From assembly GCA_008711295.1 (NCBI GenBank), contig VUYV01000047.1:1965131-2029130 (forward strand): a stretch of DNA of 64,000 bases, given 5' to 3'. The stretch comes from Anarhynchus alexandrinus (lineage: Eukaryota; Chordata; Aves; Charadriiformes; Charadriidae). Each line of letters opens with the position of its first letter. Positions within the stretch are counted from its first letter, which is position 1. Both the position numbers and the translations under genes were made by a program. Below the pieces are notes generated by a model, which was not told the origin of the DNA, made no database searches, and saw only the letters and a list, made by a program, of their open reading frames with translations. Below, in pieces: positions 1-11,606 of this stretch.

Positions 1-749
1 AGGCTATGCATCCACTCAAATATGTATTTCAAGCGCTTCTAACATCTTCACCCAGCCCTAAACCAAATGCCTCCAGACGCATCTCGCAAACAAGGTGTGA
101 AGCCGTGGGGCAACCAGCAAAACCAGAAACCCGCTCCCTTCCTTGGAGAAAGGCACTTCTCCGCTTGCTGAGGCTCATTATGAACACAGAGCAAAGACAA
201 AATCTAAGCCAATGGGCTGAAAAGTCTGTAGTTAAATCATTTAAAGACCAGGGGAAAAGAAAAAAAAAAGGAGGAAAAATCTTGCACCCCCAGATTTCTC
301 AGAGGTGCCAAACTCAGCACATCCAATGTTAGTATTTACGGATATAATTGGCTTGGCTTACAGGGGAGTACTTGGGAATTACTTGGTTGAAAGAGTCTGT
401 TCATCAGGAATTTGGGAATGAGAGGGGGATGGTTGGGGAGGTCTGCGGGTGTTTGGAGGTAGAGAAGGCAACTGGGAACTGACATGTCATTGCCCCCTGG
501 CAAGGTGCACACTTGGCACCGCCCGCCCTGGGAACAGCTCATCTAAATTATGTGAAAATATTATTGCTGATTCTCAGTCAGCTGCAAGCAAGATTACAGA
601 GACTGCAAAGTGCTGTGCTTCAAAAAATCCTATAGCCTTTTTCCATATTTATAAAAATACATCAAACACAGCATATTCCTCACAGTATTACAGACATTTA
701 TCTTTTTTCAGTTTTGCTTTTGCTTCATCCAGGTCCTCATTACATGCAA
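1..749. other. Gene-free stretch
   Basis: No gene seen. The A-rich run at 257-275 is simple sequence. The open frames here are short and show no recognisable protein. Confidence 0.6.
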
Positions 750-1382
750 TATGCACTGGCAGCCCAGAAAGCCATCCGCATCCCGGGCTGCACCCCCAGC
801 AGTGTGGCCAGCAGGTCAGGGAGGGGATTCTGCCCCCCCCTGCTCCACTCTGGGGAGACCCCCCTGCAGTGCTGCCTCCAGCTCGGGGGGTCCCAACATA
901 AGGAGGACATGGACCTGTTGGAGTGGGGCCAGAGGAGGCCATGAAGATGATCCAAGGGCTGGAGTGGCTCTGCTGTGAGGACAGGCTGAGAGAGTTGGGG
1001 GTGTTCAGCCTGGAGAAGAGAAGGCTCTGGGGAGACCTTAGAGCACCTTCACACTCCCTAAAGGGGCTCCAGGAGAGCTGGGGAGGGACTCTTCATCAGG
1101 GATTGGAGCCATAGAATGAGGGGGAACAGTTTTACACTGAAAGAGGGGAGATTTAGATGAGATATGAGGGAGAAATTCTTTCCTGTGAGGGTGGTGAAAC
1201 CCTGTCCCAGGTTGCCCAGAGAAGCTGTGGCTGCCCCATCCCTGGAGGTGTTCAAGGCCAGGTTGGACAGAGCTTGGAGCAACCTGGTCTGGTGGGAGGT
1301 GTCCCTGCCCATGGCAGGGGGGTTGGAACTAGGTGATCTTTAAGGTGCCTTCCAACTCTAACCATTCCATGATTCTATGATT
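750..1382 (+). mobile_element. CR1 LINE, 3' end (about 630 bp)
   Basis: The plus strand shows the classic avian CR1 3' sequence: CAGCCCAGAAAGCC, the CTGGAGAAGAGAAGGCTC segment, the 3'UTR block with GTGTCCCTGCCCATGGCAGG, and the terminal repeat CCATGATTCTATGATT ending at 1382. It is truncated at its 5' end, as most CR1 copies are, and its reverse-transcriptase frame is broken. It is dead and carries no full ORF2. Confidence 0.9.
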
Positions 1383-3481
1383 ACAGTGGCAGATTCACCA
1401 AACCACAGCCAGAACCACCCTATGTCCCTTGGATGGATGGACACTTCAAGGATGCAGCTCCCACCAGCAGGTCCCCAGGGCAGACCTGGCTACTGCCAGA
1501 CCAACACAAACCTGTGTCACCCTTTGTGGGGAGCAGGTCACAACGCACCTGACAAAGGCTGGGCAATGGTCATCCACAACCACGCAGAACGGCAATGAAC
1601 GATGGAGGGATGCCTCATGCCTGCAAACAGAGGTGTCTCAGAGACGTAAAGCCTTTGGAAAGGGTTCAGCATGAGTATTTACCACGGGTTTTTGAAACAG
1701 CTATTGCCTAAACACGTATGTGAACATATAACTTGCCAGTCTCATGCAATGGTCTCCAGACACGCAGGTTGTTTGAGGCATGGGTGAGAAGAGCTCTGAG
1801 CTGCCTTGCAGGAGGTGAGGTTCCCACCTGAAAAAAAAAAAAAATCAAAGCCAGCAGTCGGATGCAGTAGAAGATGACACAGAAGAATCAAGGAAAGATT
1901 TGTAAGGAGCGATGAGTCCTCCTCTCTGGGCACAGCCTGGAGCAGAAGTCTTTGCCTCTGCTGGCTTATAGATAGAGCTGCACAAAGCTGTGGGGAAGAA
2001 GATTTTGGAAAAGAGGTTTTAGAAAAGTGCAAAAGAAAAAATAAGAAGAAGATACAGTTCTTATATCTGGTGAGTGCTGTAGGCTTGTGGTCAGGTCAAG
2101 CCAGTTACATACGTGCTGCAGTTAGAGCAAACAGGTGAGGCCACAAAACAGCATCCATTCTCTTACAGGGATGCTTTTGGCATTAAAATGTTAAAGTACA
2201 TCATCAGGCCTTGATGGGGTGGTAGGTAAATACGTGCAACAATAGTATGATTGCGGCTGAGCTATGGGATTCATGCAAAGTGGGCTGCAGCCTTGCAGTG
2301 AGGTCACCCCGATGGCCCCAGGGCAAAGATGCATTTTCCAAACCAGCTGATCCCATGATGCTTTCCCAGGCACCAGTGTGGCTCTGGATTATCCCACTGC
2401 CTTTCCAGCGGGGAGGAATCTGGACCCCAAACGCCAGTCCCTCCCAAAGGAGCCGTGTTGTGCTCACGGGGAGAACATGCTGAATGAAGAAAACCAGGCA
2501 GCTGTTCCAACGTTTTCCGCTTTGAAAGAGGTTTGTGAATAACTCACACCCAGTCCCCTGGCACACGAAATCCCTGGAGAATTACAGGCAACCTGAAACA
2601 CCAACACTAACCCTACTGCTCTTTAGCTGACGCAGCACAAGTATGTCAGCTCCAGAGGTTTTATTTTGGCCACGGGGGACGATGGCTCCCTGTCAACACC
2701 ACGTACAAATCAACCTACTGTGGGGTGTGGGGTTTGGGGTTTTTTTTTTTGCCTCCAGAGATCACACACCTTCTGAGGTTTCCTTACATGTTGTCTCATA
2801 AGGTGCTTTCACAACATCCACGCCGCGGATACATTAGCCAGCAACAGCCGAGCATAATTCCAGTCTCATAAATCTTCCGGCAATTACGAGGCCTCATTCA
2901 ACCTCCCCGTGAGATAAAACAACCGCTGCATTGTGGTGTCATGATGGGATTTCATTTTTTTTTCCCTTTTTGCTCAAAGCATCAGGTGGGGTTGAACAGA
3001 AGTCAGAATTGCAGTCTGCTGCACAGCTCCAGTATGATGCCACCTGTTTAGATATTTGGTTGGGAAAAAAAATCACAAAAAATGTAGAATGAAAACGTTG
3101 GAGAAACTTCTATATGAGAATCCACACTTGGAAATGAAACTAAAATTTTAAATTTTGCACTGAAACAACTCAGGCTTTCGGGGATTTCAGAAGAAAAAAC
3201 AGTATTTTTTTTTTTTACCCTTTTCTTTGACCAAATCCCATCTTTTGCTGGAGAAAATGCCAGTTACAAAAACTGCAAGTGAATCTGTTAAACGGTGTTT
3301 TGGGCCCCACATGAGCAAAGGTGAAACAATATCCTTGTCCACAGTCCCATGGAGCTCACAGCAATTACATGCAACTGAAGCAGCATTTGTAGTTACATAT
3401 TTTTAGATCCTAAAGGATTTCCCCCCTTCCCAGCCCCAGGATACCAAACCAGCCCATCTATTCCTTATTTCTTCAAACAAA
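1383..3481. other. Gene-free stretch
   Basis: No gene seen. Contains poly-A and poly-T runs (1831-1844, 2739-2750, 2955-2965, 3207-3217). 2810-2950 is unique-looking, with TCATAAATCTTCCGGCAATT and GAGATAAAACAACCGC, and could be conserved non-coding sequence. 3055-3200 is A/T-rich with GAAA/TTTC arms. Confidence 0.5.
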
Positions 3482-3752
3482 CCATAGAATCACAGAATGG
3501 TTTGGGTGGGAAGGGACCTTTAAAGGCCATCTAGCCCAAATCTCTGCAATGCGCAGGGACATCTTCAACTGGATCAGGGTGCTCAGTGCTCCGACCAACC
3601 CGACCTGAAATTTTTCCAGGGATGGTGCATCTCCCACCTCTCCGAGCAACCTGGGCCAGGGTCTCACCACCCTCAGCGTAAAAAAATTTCTTCTGCTCTG
3701 AAGCTACCCTCTTTTAGTTTAAAACCATTACCCCTTGTCTTATCAAGCATCA
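3482..3752 (-). mobile_element. CR1 LINE, 3' end, minus strand
   Basis: Begins with CCATAGAATCACAGAATGG, the reverse complement of a CR1 tail, then AAGGGACCTTTAAAGGCCATC and the CR1 3' part up to CCCCTTGTCTTATC. About 270 bp survive. Confidence 0.88.
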
Positions 3753-5174
3753 CTATTTGTGATCCACCAGGGAGAAACAGGAGAATCCAGTTAGCGCTGA
3801 GAAAGGGAAGAAATCCCATATATTGGGAGCCCAGCCCCGTTGGCGTCGCTGGGTGGCAGCCAGGGAAGCCCAGCCACGCTGCAGGCTCTTCGCAAGCCAC
3901 CCTACTGCAAGTGCATCTTGACTCGCTGCAGATTCCCACTGCTGGTTGCCGCGTAGCTGGGGAATGTGGGGAAGAGCCAAATTACCGGATCCCGTTGCCC
4001 GATGCGTGCTTCCCTTGCCAAGCGCTAGAGGAATGAAGTCATGGGTACCCTGCACTCACCGCGCGAGGCGCTCAGACTTTCCTCTCTCCCCATCAGCAAT
4101 GGAAAGTTGTTTGGGTTAGATGGGCAAACAGTTTCCTTTTGAAAGCTCTTCCTTCTCCAAACACATTACTGCGCTACTGGAAACCGTTCAATTTAGCTAA
4201 GTCGTTAAGTCATCTAAGCACATTTTTGCAGTAAGAGGAGGCTGCGTGGTGGGCTGGTTTGGGAGAACAGTTGGATGTAAACCTCCCCAGGGGGACCAGA
4301 TGCTGATGACATGTTGCTATCTAAGTTGGTTTTCACGCAGCACCATCCACTCCGGCTCCCAAGCTTTACTACAGCCATTTCACACCAGTAAACGCAACCC
4401 ATGGGGATGGTATAAAGCCATTTCCACCTCTGGCTTCTGCCACAGCTCATCCCAGAGCCCGGCATAGGGGCCTCTCCACTACCTGGCCCAGAGCAGAGCA
4501 GCTTTGGGGCTGCTCTATGTCACACCAGAGCAACGTTGTTATTATTATCGGTGCTGTTCAGCTCAGCTGAGGCATCTTCCTAGCCAGATGTTCGCAGGAT
4601 GTGTTTGTGCTCACTTCGCTGATGCGTGAAAATACTCACAAGGCAAGATGCTCGGCACAGCCAATATGCCACAGCCTAAATAGCAGCCTTTATTTCCACC
4701 TCACCTGTCCTCAAAACAAGATATTTTTTGTGATTTCCTATGTGTGTAACACAGCGGCGATCGCTGAATAAATAAACAGGAAACCCTTAGGTCTGATGAT
4801 GTTGCTCAAGAAAGGCGCAAAAGCAAAAATTCCACCTATCTGAGCATCCTTCCCGAATTTGCTTCCCACACAACCTTTTGGGAGATCACATTTGCATCAG
4901 TTTCCTCAATTACCACTTCTATCACTGCTGCGATTCTTCAAGTGACCTCCCAAGGGTGCCCCAGAGATGAGCCGGGGGTGGGAGGAAAGGGGGTGTAGTG
5001 ACTTAGCTCTTGTTTTCCTGAGTGCGCCCGAGGCCACAAGCCTGGGTGAGTTTTCAGTTTGTGATTTAACTGGGTTTCCTGGAAAGACAATTCCTTGGAT
5101 TTTCATCCTACACCTTCCTCCCGGCCATGCTCGCACTGGGCACACCAACCCACTGCACGGCAAACCCATCCAGG
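3753..5174. other. Gene-free stretch
   Basis: No gene or named repeat recognised. Composition is mixed and slightly GC-rich. Confidence 0.55.
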
Positions 5175-5217
5175 CAGTTGGAGTAAATGATCATTGTAGA
5201 TCTCTTCCGACTGAAAT
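5175..5217 (+). mobile_element. CR1 LINE 3' terminal scrap
   Basis: GTTGGAGTAAATGATCATTG and TCTCTTCCGACTGAAATTTC resemble the last 40 bases of a CR1 copy (TTGGA-AGATGATCTTTGTAGG-TCTCTTCCAACTGAA). It directly abuts the pyrimidine tract, which therefore probably grew from the terminal ATTCT-type repeat of this element. Confidence 0.6.
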
Positions 5218-6041
5218 TTCTCTTCCCTTCTCTTCCCCTCTCTTCCCTTCTCTTCCCTTCCCTTCTCTTGTCTTTCTCTCTTCTATCTTCCTCTTTCTCT
5301 TCTCTTCTCTCTTTCTCTCTTCCTCTTTCTCTCTTCTCTCTTCCTCTTTCTCTTCTCTTCTCTCTTTCTCTCTTCTCTCTTTCTCTCTTCTCTCTTTCTC
5401 TCTTCTCTCTTCCTCTTTCTCCTCTCTTCTCTCCTTCTCTCTTCTCTCCTTCTCTTCTCCTCTTCTCTTCTCTTCTCTCTTCTCTCTTTCTCTTTTCTCT
5501 TCTCTCTTCTCTCTTCCTCTCTTCTCTCTTCTCTCTCCTTCTCTTCTCTCCTCTCCTTCTCTTCTTTTCTTCTCTCCTTTTCTCTTCTCTCTTTCTCTCT
5601 TCTCTCTTTCTCTCTTCTCTCTTTCTCTCTTCTCTCTTTCTCTCTTCTCTCTTTCTCTCTTCTCTCTTTCTCTCTTCTCTCCTCTTCTCTTCTCTTCTCT
5701 CTTCTCTCTTTCTCTTTTCTCTTCTCTCTTCTCTCTCCTTCTCTTCTCTCCTCTCCTTCTCTTCTCTCTTCTCTCTCCTTCTCTCCTCTCCTCTTCTTTT
5801 CTTCTCTCCTTCTCTCTTTTCTTCTCTCCTTCTCTCTTCTCTTCTCTCTTTCTCTCTTCTCTTCTCTTCTCTTCTCTTCTCTTCTCTTCTCTTCTCTTCT
5901 CTTCTCTTCTCTTCTCTTCTCTTCTCTTCTCTTCTCCTCTCTTCTCTTCTCTTCTCTTCTCTTCTCTTCTCTCTTTCTCTCTTCTCTTCTCTCTTCTCTT
6001 CTCTTCTCTTCTCTCTTCCCTCTCCCTTCCCTTCCCTTCCC
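5217..6041 (+). repeat. Long (TTCTC/TCTCTT)n pyrimidine microsatellite, about 825 bp
   Basis: Almost only C and T on the plus strand. The last purine is at 5285, and 5286-6041 is 756 bases without a purine. Unit composition changes along it: mixed TTCCC at the start, CTCTTTCTCT periods at about 5585-5670, perfect TTCTC pentamers at about 5860-5935, and CCCTTCCCTT at the end. The triplex-forming mirror symmetry makes the length in the assembly uncertain. It produces long Ser/Leu/Phe-rich and Arg/Glu-rich open frames that are not genes. Confidence 0.97.
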
Positions 6042-9000
6042 ACTGCACGTGCAGCCAGGGGCTCCAGTCCCCCTCCCTGGCTTGAAGGGTTTCTCTTGCC
6101 CCTCTCATGGGCTCCCGAGCCCCAGGCCTTGCCGCAGTGCTGGAGGCAGTGGAGACAGACAGGGACAGAGCACAGGGTGGCTGAGACACAGGAGAGACCT
6201 GGTGCATGCAAAAGGACCTGCTCTCTCACATGGGGACCAAGAGATGTGGAATCCTCAAGCGCACAGCGCAGCCGAAGGAAATCAGCGCATGGGGTTGAAA
6301 GACCACTTGGAAAACATTAACAGTTCATTACTGGCCGTCTGTTTAAAAACCCCCATTAATGTATACACATATGTCCCTGGACGGCACGTTTACCCCCAGC
6401 TAATGGCACTGAGTGGAAGCTGGAACGATCTGTGCGTAACGACTTCAGCAAACTCCCAGCCCTCCCTCATTTACAGTTTTCCCGCACAGACTCCTTCTGA
6501 CCTCTTCAAATCCCATCCCAATTACAGCCTCCCACTTACCCTTCAATGTAAATAAATCCTGCATGGTGGGGATTGCTGCTACCAGCGCAGATAAAAGCAA
6601 TGATGTTGATGGAGGAAAAGCACAACCTGCAGCCGGTTCTCGAGAAGGGCAAGAAAACAAGACACAGGCGGGCCGGTGGGGCTGAGGCATGGGATAGGAG
6701 GTGACACCCATCAGGATGCTCAGAGCTTGGGCATGGCTCAGCCCTCCAGGGACATCCAGAGATCTCGCTAGGAGAAGCTCCAACGTAGTGTAAAGCTTTT
6801 CATGCTGAACACATGGATAGCCATGAAATCCCTGTGGGACATCCATGCACCTGGGACTTCTTCTTTGGATGCAGGAGAAATTTGCTTAGGAAACTGCCTG
6901 GTTTCCCTGCTAAGACGTCCCCATCCACAGCATGTGGGAAGATGGAAATCCCAGGAGGATCTGCATGAGATACAGAGTTTGCTTCTATATATTAACAAAG
7001 TCTGGATTCAAAGGATGGATTTTGAACCATTTCTTCAGACATAAGTCACTGCAGTGCCATTGGATTCAGTGGTGCTACTCTGGTTTTATACCACTGAAGA
7101 ACTGGATCATTTTCCCTTGGGAAAAAATGCCATCTCCCCAAATACATTCAAGAGGGCTCAGAGAGAGAAAAAGCTGGATCTCTGCTGGCTTCCTGGGGCA
7201 TCCTTAAGCTGGTGCTATGTTAACATTTTTATTTCCTCTGGATTTATGGACATTTAAGAGCAGTTTTGGACACATGGACAGGGTAAATGCCATATGGATA
7301 TTCCTCCCAGCACAGGGCAAATAGAGGGAATGAGTCAGCTCAACCCATCCAGGCTCTTCAGTCCTCCTAAATCTCATCTCTAAATGCATCTTCCTCAACT
7401 TGCACCCAACCCCATCGCAGGCTGGGCAACCTTGGGTGCGCACACGTCCTGCGTTGGGATGCTGGGACCTCACGCTGCACTTTCGTCACGAGCCATCGCT
7501 GCCTTTGGAATTTCAAGCCACCAGGTGCAACAGCAAGTGAGGCAGATCTTGCGTTTCAAGTCGCTGGATAATGGGGATGGAGGAGAGGGGTGCTGTGCGT
7601 TGTTTTTCGGATTTTTTTTCTTAATTGTGGGCTTAATGCGGGGCTCGCCTACTGATCATTAAACAATTACCCGGTGGTTTGAAATTGTTTCTAGTGAGAA
7701 AGGACTAAATGATCTTATAATGTTCTGGAACTGTCAACATAATATATGGGGCTGTATTCAGCATAAATTATAGGCAGTTTCCATGCCACAGAAGCCGCAC
7801 AAGTTCATGGATCCAGCCAAAATATTCAGCAGAAAGTTCTGCCAGGCCGCAGGGCCCATTTTGCCAAGACGTGCAGGTGTACACCGTGGAGAGCAGCCCC
7901 ATTGCCGTCCCGGGCAACTCCATGTCTCCTCCCACGCAGCCGCACTCTCCTTGGGTCACCTGAGCCAAAGCGTTATGTGATCCCAGAAGCCACGGGAGGG
8001 ATTTTCAAAGCTGTTCCAGCTCTGAGATGACATGTCCTTTCATCTGCAGGTGCAGGAGCTGTGGATGGAGGCCCTTGCAGATGCTTTTGGAGAGGTGTCC
8101 ACCTCCAGGATGCAAATGGAGCAGCTTGGCTCAGTGCCTTGGACATCACTGGAGCTTTGTGCATTTGCAGTAATCCATTTCTTTCATGCTCCTGAGCTTT
8201 TGCTCATTAGGCGACGTCTCCCTTGTCACGTGGGCAGTTAATATGAAGGCTGAAATATCCAGGGACACCTTTCACGCACACAGTCCTTGAGACAGGACAC
8301 CCAGCTCACACACATAGTTGCAGAACGTCTGAGTTGGACAGTTCCTCAACAAAGGCCAAGGGCACTGCTCTGCCATCATTTTGGGGTATCTGCAAATGAA
8401 GTTCCTCCTTTGGAGGAGATGTGCGAATATCGGGGTAGCAGTGTCTGCAAAACAAGTGTCTGCATGAATAACCCACCTTTGAGAAAGCAGCTAATCCATC
8501 TGCTGTTGGGACGCTGGGGCTTTGCACGAGTTCAGTGCAAGGGAAAGGTTTCACATGCAAATCTGGGTTTTGCTGTCATGTTTTCCCATGTTTCAGAAGA
8601 GCATGGGAAATACTGGAGAGCACAGCAGGCCCATATCCATCACATTGACTCCATGGGATGGTGCTTCAAGCCTTAACTGCAATTCCCAAAACACCACCAC
8701 AAGCCGAGGAAATCTCACATGTGCTCTGACCAACCAATTTCCCCAAGAGTTTAGGGGTTGCAAAGAACCTGCACTGCTCCTCCTGGAGATGGGGAGACAC
8801 CCCAAAGGACATCCAGAGCAGCAAGGGGGAACCACCAGCGATTAACGCTGCCTCACCTTGGCATGAATGTTGGCTTCGTACCACCTTGGAGAAATAATGA
8901 CCAAATAATCATCATTTTGGTGCACTTGTTTCTCCACTCAGCCCAGGCCCACGGGCACAGACTACCGTCCAGCTGAGTGCTGCGGGGAGCTGTCAGCCTC

Positions 9001-10626
9001 CCTGGATAGCCGCACACGGGCAGCTCTGTGGAACATCCTCTCCTTGGCTTCCCTCTTCTGTACATGCCACAGGGATGGTGGCCTCCAAAGCTAGGCAGAA
9101 GCCCCATCATTTGGAGATGCCTCTCACCATGAGTCCCCAGCAGATGGGGAAAATGGTCTTGCCATTACCCAGCCTCAGAGAACATGATGGAGTCCCACCA
9201 GACTTTTGCAGCCAACTTGTCCACCAAGTGGTCGCTCCACCAGGTGGGAATGGAACAAGGTTTGGGAGGGTTTTTGTGGGCGATTCCTGCACCACTTTGC
9301 CTGGTTGTGCCTTTTGAAGGGGACAAAGGGAAGAGTCCTGTGTCATCATGTATGGACGAGGTCAGGAAGTACTCTATCCCTGCTCCTGGTTTTGCTGAGT
9401 CTGAAACGAGTTGTTCAGAACAAGATAAGAAACCAAGACCAGCGGATGTGTGCAGGAGGCCATGGGCTCCATGCAAAACATCCTGTTGTCCTCTGCTTTG
9501 TAAAGCAACAGGGACAAACACAGCTCATCAGAGCAGGCGCTGGGCGAACAGTCCCATCTCTGCATCCATCGCATCAGGGACCTCTTTTAGGATATAAGAA
9601 CTCTCTGTCCTGCAATCTCATTTGGGTAGCCTTAATTGCTGGATGGGCTGATCTTGGTATCAAGGGTCCTTTGGAAAAACTAACTCTGCAGTAGAGACAA
9701 CCCTCCTGCTGCAACATCAGAGCGGGGCTGCGAGAGCAGGGAGGGGATGAACCAGTCCCCAAAGCACAGGTACACAGTTGGCTCTTCTAGATGTCACATT
9801 TTGCTCCACAAACGACACTTTCCTACAGAAAACACTTCCCGGCCCTTCTCTTCAGCACTGTTAATCATCACTCTCCCGGGCTCTGGATCAGGCCCAAACC
9901 AATCACATCTGTGCCCAAAAAAAGAAAACGTCCGCTTGCGTTTCATTTACTTTTATGGGAGCGTTAACACATTTCAGTCACATAAAACCTTCACCTTCAA
10001 AAGGGAAAGGGGAAAGACAGAAAGGGAAGCCTGCCACGTAAAGCAAGCGGCTTAGCCCCAATTACACGCCGAACGACACCAACCCGAGAGGAGCTGACCC
10101 GGTGCAGAAGGGTTTCTCCGCACGGGGCTTCAGATCAAGCAGGGGTCCAGGGATGCCAAGCAGCAAAAGGATGGGATGCGGGAGCAATGCCAGGACCACT
10201 GCACCCCCGGTTGTCACCGGGATGCTGGGATGCTGCCACCGCCCCAGCCCCAGCCGTCGCGGCCAGGATGCAGCTGCAGACAGCCGTCACCGCCCCATCT
10301 GTGGGGTCTTTCGTTGGTGGTTTGGGATTTTTTTTCGCAGAAGATGCTCCTAACCAAAACCAGATTTGATTCTTAAATAGCCCCAATCTCCTTTAAAGCT
10401 TACAAATCTTCCACACCTGTGTTTGCTCATTCCTGCTGCTCGGCCCTGCCCTGGGAAGGACGATGTTTATTCCACTCCTCCACAGTTATTTACAATGGGG
10501 TTTTCGGATGGGGATGGAGCACATATTTGTCTAATGGCAACAGGGCAGTGAATCTAATTCTCCTCATTAACAGTCATCAGCTTAACGGGAAGCAATAAAA
10601 GATTTTTTAAATAGCGGTTGGTTGTG
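6042..10626. other. Gene-free stretch
   Basis: No gene seen. Open frames up to 168 codons occur but resemble no protein I know and overlap each other on both strands. 7650-7790 (TTAAACAATTACCCGGTGG, CAACATAATATATGGGG) and 10480-10626 (TGGCAACAGGGCAGTGAATC, TCATTAACAGTCATCAGC) look like possible conserved non-coding blocks. Confidence 0.5.
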
Positions 10627-10775
10627 AGATATTATTTATCGCCATTACTGTCAGCAGGATGAGCACATTCCTGGCCTGCAAGGGGGGAAACTGAGGCATG
10701 AGGCCATTTACTGACCCACCCCGGACCACACAGATGGAGGCGGGAAGAAAACCCAGCCCTCCTCTCCCCATCCAG
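10627..10775 (-). mobile_element. MIR-like SINE relic, minus strand
   Basis: Contains GGGGAAACTGAGGCATGAGG, then GACCACACAGATGG and AAAACCCAGCCCTCCT, in the order of the reverse complement of MIR (GGAAACTGAGGCACAGAG, GGTCACACAG, GAACCCAGG). The preceding ATATTATTTATCGCCATT fits the MIR 3' part. Confidence 0.7.
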
Positions 10776-11519
10776 CGGCCGCGCTGCCCCAGGGCCACAC
10801 AAGCCATGTTGTTATTATAAGCCATTATTCAACCCACAGCAAAAGCAATTTGTGACGCGTGTCACATAATACCAGCTATTTCCAGCACCCAAGGGAGTCA
10901 CAGCAGGGCACCCCACCCTCTTTCTCGCTCCGCGAGCCACCTCCAGATGTCTTTGTCTGGCTGGAGACAGCAACTGCCCCTTCCCATGTGCCCCCTACTA
11001 CCCATCAATCCAGGAAAGGGCATTTCTATCCCCATTCTGCCTATGAGAAATAATTTTGTCAGAGGTCGCTCCTCCTCTCCTGCTCTGGCAGCAGGAGCAT
11101 GGCTGCTTGTCTTTTGACCGCAGCTGGTGACATCTGTGGTGACACCTGGGAATGTAGGGTCCTCCCTCAGTAACTTTGGGACTCCGCAAGGTGTTCACCT
11201 GACATCCTGCACCCGAAGCTGCAGGGACCCCCCCAAGAGAGGACAGACTGCTTTCTGCTGTCCTGAGGACCACATTGTACTTTGCCATTGGTAAAGAGGT
11301 GTCACCTCCAAACAAGGACAGATTTTTATCCTTAATAGTCTGGTTGAAATGGCCCATCTGGGATCTTACTTCCAATAACCGTATTTTTTTCCCAGTTGCA
11401 CAAACTTCCCTACTCAGGGAGAAGCAGCCCTTCCATCTTGTTGGGATTTACCCCAAGACACACACACAATTCCCTTCCAGCCTCCAATTTTCCTGGCAGA
11501 ACAAGACCAGGCTCTTCTC

Positions 11520-11606
11520 TAAGATCATTTGATCCTCATAGCAGTCCTGTAAGGTCTGAAACAATTTATTGCGAATGCAGGGATTAGAAACCCGCTCAGC
11601 ATTTTA
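11520..11606 (-). mobile_element. MIR-like SINE relic, minus strand, internally deleted
   Basis: ATCATTTGATCCTCATAGCA and GTCCTGTAAGGT followed by GGATTAGAAACCC resemble the reverse complement of the 3' end and the core of MIR with the middle missing. Short and diverged. Confidence 0.45.

Noticed and set aside
923..1312. Short open frames at 923-1114 and 1058-1312
   Set aside because: They lie inside the CR1 copy, whose frame is broken.
4967..6320. Long open frames (338-377 codons) on both strands, rich in Ser/Leu/Phe or Arg/Glu
   Set aside because: They come from the pyrimidine microsatellite, which has no stop codons in several frames. There is no domain, start context or splice support.
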